Source of the DNA: Axinella damicornis
Lineage: Eukaryota; Porifera; Demospongiae; Axinellida; Axinellidae
Assembly (NCBI GenBank): GCA_963931865.1
Contig: OZ007506.1
Span: forward strand, 15,204,242 to 15,268,241
Direction: 5' to 3'
Length of the DNA stretch: 64,000 nt
Part shown: positions 49,368 through 58,300 of the stretch, piece by piece
How positions within the stretch are numbered: position 1 is the stretch's first letter
Layout: the number at the start of each line of letters is the position of its first letter
The notes under the pieces: generated by a model
Seen by the model: only the letters and a program-made list of their open reading frames with translations
Database searches by the model: none
What the model was told of the DNA's origin: nothing
Made by a program: the position numbers and the translations under genes

Positions 49368-52300
49368 GAAAGTCTGCTATTAAAACTAAGTCGACCATTT
49401 CATTACTTCAATCATATCTTACATCACGTATGCGAGGAGGCAGTTTTGGGTCATCATCCCTCGGCAACAAGCGGTCTTTGTCCATCAACCCAATCATTTC
49501 CTTCTTGCCCGACTTGTGTGCTGAGTCCACTGGAGTTTCACCGTTCCGATTACTAAATAGATATTAAACTGCAGTAACATTATGTATAGATGGCTTGTAC
49601 CTACACATTGAAATGCATTGTCATTGAAAGGATGATTTCATTGCATCTTTGAAAGAGTTCCAATGATAGTGTGTGTCTCAACATGCAGTTACTGTTTCAT
49701 GCATAGCAGTACCATACCGTGCAGTTATGTCTGCTTTGGCCCCCAGCAATTGTTCAGCGATATTCCGGTACCCTTGCATACAAGCATAGTGCAGTGCAGT
49801 GTTTCCATCGCCATCAGCAAAGTTGACATCAACTTGTCTGAATGTAAAATCAGTGTTGATGACCCATAGAACACACATCATTATCTTTCCATATATATCT
49901 GTAACTTACTACGTATTCTCAGTAGTGAAATCAACATGTTTTATATCATTATTATATCCACCATCAATGTAATTGTAATTCACCAACATGCAGCTCATCA
50001 AGAACACTTTAGAGGTGGACTATAAATCCTGTAGGTATCAGTTAAGGTAGGAAACATGGGTACAGCGATCTCCGAAACCAAGTTGATGGATAAATGGGCA
50101 GCATCAAAGCGTACACAAGTTACAGCAATACTTTGCATCAAACAGCTCCCTCTGCTTGAAAATGCCCTAAAACTCAATTTTAAAGCCCTCTACTGAACTG
50201 AAAATTTGGACCCTCTCCAAGGCCCCACCCACACTCTGACCCTATCATCAATACACACACAAAACAGGCCAAAAATCTACGCATGGATTTACCACCTGCT
50301 CTCCTCACTTGCAGGCTACAGCCCAAAACTCACTGCCGCCCTCAAAAACAGAAGTTTGGCTACCCTAGGCTTTCAAAAAAAAAATTCCACGCACACCAAC
50401 TAAAACCAACTCATGCCAAGGGCACTCTTCAAAAGGTCAACCTACCCCCTGCAAAACTAGGGATGCTTTCCCACGTTCACCTCTCGGTTACAGAGTTTTG
50501 GCCACACATCTACTCCCTCTCACCAGCCCAGTCCAGCTACCGAACCAGCCAAATTTGCCCTAACACGAAAATGGGCGGGGCCTGTAATGCTGAAAGGTCA
50601 ACTCTGTAGGCCAGGGAGCTGTCGGATGCTGTTCACTTTCCAGGCTGTTCTTCGGCCACTTCAGCAGCCCCACAAACATTCTGCTCACTCGACCTAGCTA
50701 TTCACACTCAGATAGCCCATCGCTACATTCAATAAGCTAGAATAGCTCTTTACTTTAAAAAAAAAAAAGTGTTGTAACAAATTTGAAACTTGAAAGGGCC
50801 GCTAGCCGCATCAAAGAGAGAAGCCCCCCTTGTTTATTCCGGTTGCCGCCATAGGAAAACGTAAACACATTATATAACCGTACGCGAGTGACATCATCTC
50901 ATTAATTATTCATGAGCAAAATTGCGCGATTTCGCCGATGTCATGCTTCCTACCTTAACTCTGACTTCTTTCCCAAAAAGAACACATTAGGCCACTGCAA
51001 ATTAGACTTTAGTTTCCTGTCCACCGCCCGCCCCTTTCTGAGAAGATTCCCCGCACCTCCCGGCGAAGGACATGCTCGCTGACTTCTACGAAATGGTGAG
51101 TATTTGCTATTAAACCTACATAATTAGCTGTCTCGTCCGAGTCTGTCAGTGACCGTTTACCTTTTGTATCCTGTTTAGACAGTGTCATGTTTTGTGGTCA
51201 ATTTGTCACTGGTTTTTTTTGTAGTTCCTGGTACTGGTAATTAAAGTAATGGATAATGGAAGTGGACCACCTGCGTGGAATTTCCAGGAAGGGGTGGACC
51301 GGAAACTAAAGTCTAATTTGCTGTGGCCTTACCATGCATTCAGCACATATCACCTTCCTAGGTGCTTCTCTGCCACAGCATTCACTCCTCAAGGGTCAGT
51401 CTAGTGCACATGGAGAGCCTCCTCTGGCAGTACTGTTAATGATACTCATGACCACCCACAAGCCCAGCAATTGGAGGTCAAAGGCAGACACTTGCTGGAT
51501 TCTCACCCAGGATCTCCCTAAACTTGGACCGGATCTGAATGGTGCTTCACCGTACACCATCAATTGTTATCTTGAAGGTCTGTCTGAGGCCCTCCTTGGG
51601 GTCTATAAATTTCATCCAAAAAGAATTTTCCTTGACACCAAGGCCAAGTTGTGAAACTCATACTTGATCAATAGGTAGTGTGGTGTGGCCTTGGTGTCAA
51701 GGAAAATGAGTTCTTTTTATATAGACTACACTATATTCAGTGAGTTAGATTTACCATAATAGATTTTCCTTCATGGGGGCTTGTGTTATAAGTGCACACA
51801 CTACCAGTAATAAGAACTCACTTTCGATCAAGTATGAGTTTCACAAATTCCTCATTCTCCTTCTGACTCTGACATGCCCAGTGTAGGACACTCCCCTTTA
51901 CTCGGTTGAGAACACGAGGATCTGAAACATGCATAAGGACACTTTAATATTTGAACGAGGTTGAGATAAAATGAACACATTCATTACACAAAACGTAAAA
52001 ACATTAAAAGACAGCAGAACTGTAAAAAGAAACGAAACAAGTGATGGCATATAATAGTTCAGTATACATTTAACCCCACCTTACATAACTTTCCACGCAT
52101 ACTGAATTGTTTTATGCCATCACTCCTACCAGGTTCAGTACAAAGGTCGTGCATCACTAGTTTAGTCCCGCCCCATGAGTAGCAGTTGAAGTGGACACAA
52201 CCGGGGAGCAGCAGCCGAAGTGGACGCAATCGGGGAGCATTAGCTGAAGCGGATGCAATCGGGGAGCTGCAGCTCTGCACAGAGAGCTGTCCGGCAGTGG

Positions 52301-55300
52301 ATTACTCGCATAGGCAAACAAGGGGGAAGTAGCTGAGCGAGCGAAATGAGTGAAGCAACTTGTACAATTTAATACTTGATAGCATTCACTCTGCACACAG
52401 TACACAATTTCACTCCGCACACAGCACACAGTACACTACAGGTTATGTCCAAGTCCACAAGTTGCTCTCTACACATGCGCACACACATGAAGAAATGGCA
52501 TTGCTATAGTTATTGAGTGGGCAGTTTCAAGTGCCACATGAGACTCCAAAAAGTGATGGGGTTGTGCACTGATCAGTGTAAAATGCTGCTGTTTTGTGCA
52601 AACACTGTCATAAGGAAGTCAGCCAAATTTGAACTAGCCCGTCTGAAGAAAGAAGAAGAAGAAAACCGATTTTGGTGGTTTGGCGACTTTCTGGTGTGGT
52701 ACCTTGGCGACGGTTATTCAAGACACTGGGAGTCCAGGCGAAGATAAATGCGTTGTCATAAAGGCTTATAATTATGCGGACCGAGATTTCGAAAGATTTT
52801 ATGTACTAGTGTATCACACTACACTTCACCTCATTTGTCACTACACATTAATCCATAGCTTCTCGTACAGAACTGCCTACAGTTAATAATACCATACCTG
52901 CTCCTTTCTCAATGAGCAAATTTGCAATTTCGAAGTTCCCGTAGTACGCTGCCCAGTGCAAAGCTGTTCCATTCTTCACCTCAAAACCACCTCCACATGC
53001 GTAATCACCTCTGTAATGATTCACCTCTTCACTCTCTCGGTCCAACCACTTTCGAAAGTCATCCTCCTTGAAAGTCTTGATTGCCTGAAATGACATGTGT
53101 GGTTAAATGCATAGAAGGGGAGTAGTAGTGGCGCCCTATTTCTCCCAACCCCGGTTTGTTTGCATACTGTAAGAATCGGGAGCTAGCCAGAATACAAGAG
53201 AGTATTCAACACACACTCTTACTTCAATGATGTGTTCCCCAAGGCTAGGGTCACTGCTTCTTGGTAGCAGGCGGTCCTTGTCAAGCAAATCCAACATTTT
53301 GTCATCAGAGTTTTTATCCAGCAGGTCCAGTGGAGTTGAGTGATGATCGTTCCTATATGACCACAGAACAATATTCAAGAACACATGCAGCTACATCTAT
53401 GGACAAAATACCCAACCCTAAACACAACCATTTCACTTAAAATTAAAAATAAACTATAGTATCCCCTCTACCTAATTATAATCGTGGTCTTTATCATGTC
53501 TAAGATAGCCATGTTCCCAGGCACTCAGTACTGTAAACTACAGGAAGAAGAATGCCAGGTAGCTATCCGCACGCAAGGCTCATCTCAGGTTTTTCTGAGA
53601 AGGTAGGAAAGCCAGGATTACTGCAACAGGCAAAAGCAAAACAGCACATACAATTATGATGGCAAGGATGCGTTTGCATGGGTACCGATACTGTTGTATT
53701 CATGCATCGCCTCCACTTTGGAAAAACAGCATATCACCATCACAGACTAGGGTTCTGCAACACGTAGGAGCAGTTGTAGCATATTTTATCAAACATTTCC
53801 CCGTGTTATCTTCAGGTTATGTATCTCAATGAATTATACAGACAGTGTGATGGAACTGCTCACGCACGCACTAACAGTGGATAGACTAGGTGCTCTTCTC
53901 CCCATACCAAGCGGCTGGGAATGAGGCTATGTCTAAGCCTGCTGCAGACTGGCAGTATGTACAAAAATTGATACTGACATTGATCCATGCCCATCCAGCA
54001 CATATGCCCCACAAAGGTATTTGTTGAATGCTTTTGCAGCAGGTAGTTGTTCTGTAGCTTGCAAGGTATCACATGTTAAGGGATGCATTACTCATGATTT
54101 CCACAAGAACAGACGGTAAGACTGATATCATAATGTGTATCACCTTGCAGTTGGGTCTGCACCTGCTTCCAACAACTGTTGCACAAACTCCTTGTTGTTA
54201 TCGTAGCAGGCGTAGTGGAGAGGTGTCCAGCCATTGTAGTCACTGAGATTGACAAGCTGTTCATCAGCAGGTCTGTATGTAGTTTAGGAGATGTAACATT
54301 TATGTTTCTCATTTCTGTTCTTGGTCATCACACCATGTTTATAAATGCATCAATAGCATAAGTCAACTTCTGTCTTTTGAACATTGCGGCTTTGCGTATA
54401 AACACATGTGCCCCTTGCATACTTGGATGAAACTATATTATGACCAAGTGTTGCCTAGTCTAGGAACCAGACTCCCAACCCAAAGGGGGAGGGGGAGTCT
54501 GGTAACAGTTGCATGCATAGCAATTTGCAGTCCGCAGACTTTCGGTGGCATGAATCTGGTTGATTGCCATGTATTTAATTGGGCTGTGGCACTTCACAGG
54601 TGGCAAAATGTGGAGACAGTGAAGTGATAATAACTCAATTATTCATCTAGCACCTCCTTGAGAGCCTCCTATCACCTTTAATTGGCACTTAGCAATCCTC
54701 ATGCAAGCTGTAGCCCATAATGGCTTTCTGTACGCAACTGTACCAGACTCTCTCTCCCCCTTTAGGTATGGAGTCTGGTAGCTAGACTAAGTGTTGCCTT
54801 ACACTGGTGTTGCCAGGTATATATGTCTTATTGGGGCAAGCCAGAGCAAGATGCAAATCGTCACATAGTATGGGGGCACGTGTGTCTGACCATACGAGTC
54901 TTCAAACCTCGGTCATCTTTCTAAAATCTATCATCTAATTAATTCTAACGTTTGGTTCACTCAGACAACTAAATGAAAACAGTGAATTTTGCTCCTTTCA
55001 GTTAGGGCATTTCCTTTTTAACTATAACTAAAGCTTCTGAAGGAGCACAGTTATAACTATAACTAAATGATTTTACAGATTAAAAAAATAACTATAGCTA
55101 AACCAAAACTCCACGGCTGCGAGATAAAATCTGGGCGGAGGACTGGGAATGAGGCCATGGTCTTGTTGCAATATGCAATAGATGTACCGCATTGTTCAGC
55201 GCAGGGCGTTCACCAATTGGATGAACTTGTCAACTGGCTTGTCAAACATGATCGGTTGACTTCCAGGGGCTCATGTGCATTGACAAGCCATCTCTTTCGG

Positions 55301-58300
55301 ACAGAACGACATTGCCAAAATTAGAGAACATTTTTCCCATTTGCGTGAAGGGGTGCCGAATAATTAGGTATGCTGATTTTAATTAAAATGGTACAATTCA
55401 CTACAGTAGGATTGGACTCATAGAAATTCCAGGTAATGCATTCTACAGTTAGATTGGTTGTTAGTGGATAGACAATTGCCATGCACAGTGTTTGAAGAGA
55501 AATCGTTTGTGACTGTTGTTATTGCAGGAAATGGGCATCAGACTGCCATCAGCTCGAACGTCCAACCAAGGAGAACGTGTGCATAAATTTACTACGTTAA
55601 GCGCACGCACACCTGACCACGTGTCCGATGGTGTGTCAGTGATCACACCCACCGATCACACCCATGAACCACCTGGATTGAAAATTGTAGCGAGAACACT
55701 GCAACAACTGACCCATCAGGTGCGGTACTTGTAAGCAGTAACTTGAGGAGCTCCTCGTTCTTGTTCAAGCACTGACACGCCCAGAGTAGAACAGTCTCCT
55801 CCCATCTTGCTCTCTGACGAGGGTCTGAAGGATACAAACACATGATGCATAGAACAATCTTAGATCCTGGGTGATAAATTGTTAGTAAACTGCACTCTTC
55901 ATACAAGTACACAAACTCTGAGTGCATGCACCAGCACATGTTTGGCTTGACCCTCACGTACATGACATCCTGTACTGCCACCACCAAGGTGAGTTTATGC
56001 GCATGTACACAGGGGAACAAAAATCACAGGAAAGTGCAAGCTAGCAAATAGTTTCCTAATTAATTATTCATGACTTCCACTGAATCTGGGGCATGCAATT
56101 GAGCCTGATTGATACACGTCCTTCTCCCCATTGGCATGTTCCCCTTTATGCACATGAGGACCAGGAGCTGAGCAATAACAAGTACCTGCTCCATGTTCAA
56201 TGAGTAGTTTTGCAATCTCCAGCTGTCCATAGTAAGCTGCCCAGTGCAGAGCAGTTCCTGTGGTAACATAAAAGTGGCCATGTGAGGCTGTTCCACCTCT
56301 GAACTCGTTCACCTTTGTTTCCTCCTTCTTCAACCACTGCTCTACGGTGCCCCTTTCCCCCTTTTTGATGGCCTGGCAATATAAAGAATATATACCATGT
56401 AAGAAACAGTGGTGGGAACATATCGTGGGTGGAACTCTATATAGCTGATTCAGAGTCAAGATGGATTCTAGCAGGGATTAGAGTATAGTTGTACAAATTC
56501 CACCAATCAGATTACTCATTGCTAGGTATCTAATCCCATAGATACTGTTACAGTAGATACAGCTGCTTTAGAATAATAGGCAGTGCACTTATCTGTGTAC
56601 GTTTTTGTTGGAAGTACAAACGGCTACATCAGTACTGTGAGAGCTCGAACTAAGCGGTCACTGGTACATGGTGGGGTGGAGCCAAGTTGAGGGGCGGAGC
56701 CATGTGACTGCTCGATCGTGCGTACAAGTCACTCGAGCGCCTTGTATGTCAGCGGCCTTGTTGTACTCGTAGCCAGTCTGTTATTTCGTCGAAAAGGAGC
56801 TCCGACTCGTAGGTTATTTTGTTGACAACTGAAGCGCTAGCGTAGTTACCGTTGCAATACTCTAGACACTGAGACCAATGGGATCTACAGGATTTGGAAA
56901 CCCTTGAGCCCTTAGTAGCACCTGCGCTGCATTCGGGACGCTACAGCCCAGGGCCCTTGGGTTTCTAAATCGCGTAGATCCCTTGGTCTCAGTTTCTAAC
57001 CTATAATATTATGTTAATCCTACATCTATAAAACCTACAATATAATAGTTCTATACTACACGGTACGCATTAATCTGATATAGCTACCACTTGGTTAACC
57101 AATCAGATTGGTATTACACTTTTTTCTCGAGGTACTGCTGTAATAGAAAGCTGATTGGCGAATACTTCGCTTAGTAACGCCGTTGCAGAACCTGGTTGCT
57201 AGGCAGCCTATACAGCTTACCTTCAGTTGTAGGGTTGAAAAAGGGAGCACGGCTGAAGCGGAGAAAGCGACTGCCTCCAAAGTAAGTTTCACGAGCGGAT
57301 ACACCGTAGCTACACGTAGACGAGCTGCTCGCACGCGCTGTTGAGATGTACATAGCTACGCTCTGGTTCCAAACCTGTACCGAACCAGGACCGACAACCA
57401 AAGCCACGCCTATTGCGTGAAGCGACGCTCGTGCCATGCCGTGACCTAGTCTCGCTAGTGCTTGCTACCAACCGTGCCTGCTGCGTGTCGAGGACGCTCC
57501 AAGTTTCACCAACGCATCCAACAGCAACACTAAGAAAACCACTGTGATGTAGCTAGCTAAGATGTAGGATTAATCTGTGATAGGATGGTCTACTGTGGTA
57601 TTTTGGATTAATAGCACTCGCAATGCAGTCAGGAAGTAAATAGCACTCGGCTTCGCCTCGTGCTATTTTACACTTCCTGACTGCATTGCTCGTGCTATTA
57701 ATCCCAAATACCACAGTGGACCATCCTATTACATATGCAAATACCAGTCTAGGATTGTTGGCTATTGTCACATGATGTGACTATAACGTATTTAGATGCA
57801 TGGTTAGCATCACAGTACTCCTACATTAAGTGGCCATAGAAAGTGCCTGTCTTACATCAATGATATCGTCCTCTAGGAGCATGGCTGAATCAGTCTCATC
57901 GTCCCCAGAACTGGAATCATCATCATCAGACTCCTCCGAGTTCTCTTCCTTACTGTCTTCTTCCTGAGACTTCTTTTCTTCCTCTGAACCATCAGGCTTA
58001 GGCTGGTGTATAAACAAAGGTAATTGTAATGCATGAAGATACAGCAATGTTTGTGCACAGACAAGGCTCACTTCACTTCAACTAAATGTTACCTCTGAAG
58101 TATCAGGTGTATATGTGCTAGTGCTTAAATACATTCCTAACACATAAATTATGTACATATATGTACATTGTACAAAACAGCTCCCCAATTCAAAGCATAC
58201 AGGGGCAATAATAAGGGAGGTCATTCACTGTTATGTTCGATCATCCCTCTTGTTTCCTTACTTTTTGCCATCCTGGTATCCCTACATCCTGCTACATTTT

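Noticed and set aside
55727..55824. Shorter TRPA exon ending at the nearer GT (55727)
   Set aside because: It breaks phase with the next exon; the donor GTCAGT ending the exon at 55713 keeps the frame.
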